From positions 1 through 64,000 of the forward strand of contig CAVQKH010000016.1 in assembly GCA_963712995.1 (NCBI GenBank): a stretch of 64,000 nucleotides of DNA, in the 5' to 3' direction. Within the stretch, counting starts at the first letter, position 1, and each line of letters opens with the position of its first letter. Both the position numbers and the translations under genes were made by a program. The notes under the pieces were generated by a model. The model saw nothing but the letters and a program-made list of their open reading frames with translations, did no database searches and was not told the DNA's origin. The stretch comes from GCA-003244245 sp963712995 (GTDB taxonomy: Bacteria; Actinomycetota; Actinomycetes; Mycobacteriales; Pseudonocardiaceae). Below are positions 63,991 through 64,000 of this stretch, one piece after another.

Positions 63991-64000
63991 GGTGGTCTCG

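Overview
The window is GC-rich actinobacterial DNA, most likely from the order Pseudonocardiales (Amycolatopsis/Saccharopolyspora type). Supporting signs are many GTG starts, UDP-galactopyranose mutase (galactan in the wall), a mycothiol-dependent-type enzyme, GarA/FtsR, PknL with PASTA repeats, a diheme QcrC, and a phosphofructokinase very close to the pyrophosphate-dependent enzyme known from Amycolatopsis. Gene order matches, in blocks, two mycobacterial loci: Rv1827-Rv1832 (garA-ftsR-DUF151-merR-gcvP) and Rv2175c-Rv2217 (pknL through lipB).

Layout. 1-1526: a graveyard of broken genes on the minus strand (frameshifted IS982-type transposase, a broken D-2-hydroxyacid dehydrogenase, the 3' end of an unidentified gene). 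1527-7153: a Tn3-family transposon with 48-bp terminal inverted repeats (2 mismatches) and a CACAG target duplication. It carries tnpR with a Cys-rich N-terminal extension, a res site, a frameshifted dienelactone hydrolase and tnpA. 7349-13917: gcvP under a single-aptamer glycine riboswitch, two MerR regulators, a DUF151 nuclease, GarA and a CDP-alcohol phosphatidyltransferase. 13982-22810: glf, a mycothiol-type enzyme, a methyltransferase, a Ser/Thr kinase, a HelY-like helicase, DUF742, a thioredoxin-like protein and a small antitoxin-like protein. 22966-38817: Rv2175c-like protein/PknL, aroG, pfkA, exoribonuclease, acyltransferase, acyl-CoA synthetase, PimB-type mannosyltransferase, two NlpC/P60 hydrolases around a small CxxC protein, trpD and a receiver-like protein. 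39112-45044: respiratory genes ctaE-qcrCAB, then ctaF and ctaC convergent to them. 45262-51079: asnB, A-type Fe-S protein, DUF3043, and cobU-cobT-cobS. 51076-63990: ilvE, galT-galK, gcvT, pepA, lpdA, sucB (frameshifted between lipoyl domains), an inserted DUF559 gene bounded by palindromes, a DUF397/Scr1 remnant, a TIGR01777 protein and lipB.

How the genes fit together. GcvP and GcvT belong to glycine cleavage. LpdA, SucB and LipB supply the E3, E2 and lipoylation functions of 2-oxoacid dehydrogenases, which GarA inhibits when its kinase site is unphosphorylated. QcrCAB and CtaCEF form the bcc-aa3 respiratory chain. Glf, PimB, the NlpC/P60 proteins and PknL serve the cell envelope.

The most unusual signals are: two dispersed palindromes with a compensatory base-pair change; a second palindrome family flanking a DUF559 nuclease-like gene; loss of the PknG site in GarA; PPi-type residues in PfkA; a GC-poor patch inside ctaC; the sucB frameshift in a tandem-repeat linker; galK running into antisense gcvT; and repeated 15-18 bp tandem duplications. 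I found no tRNA, rRNA or CRISPR array and no clear new multi-gene defence system.
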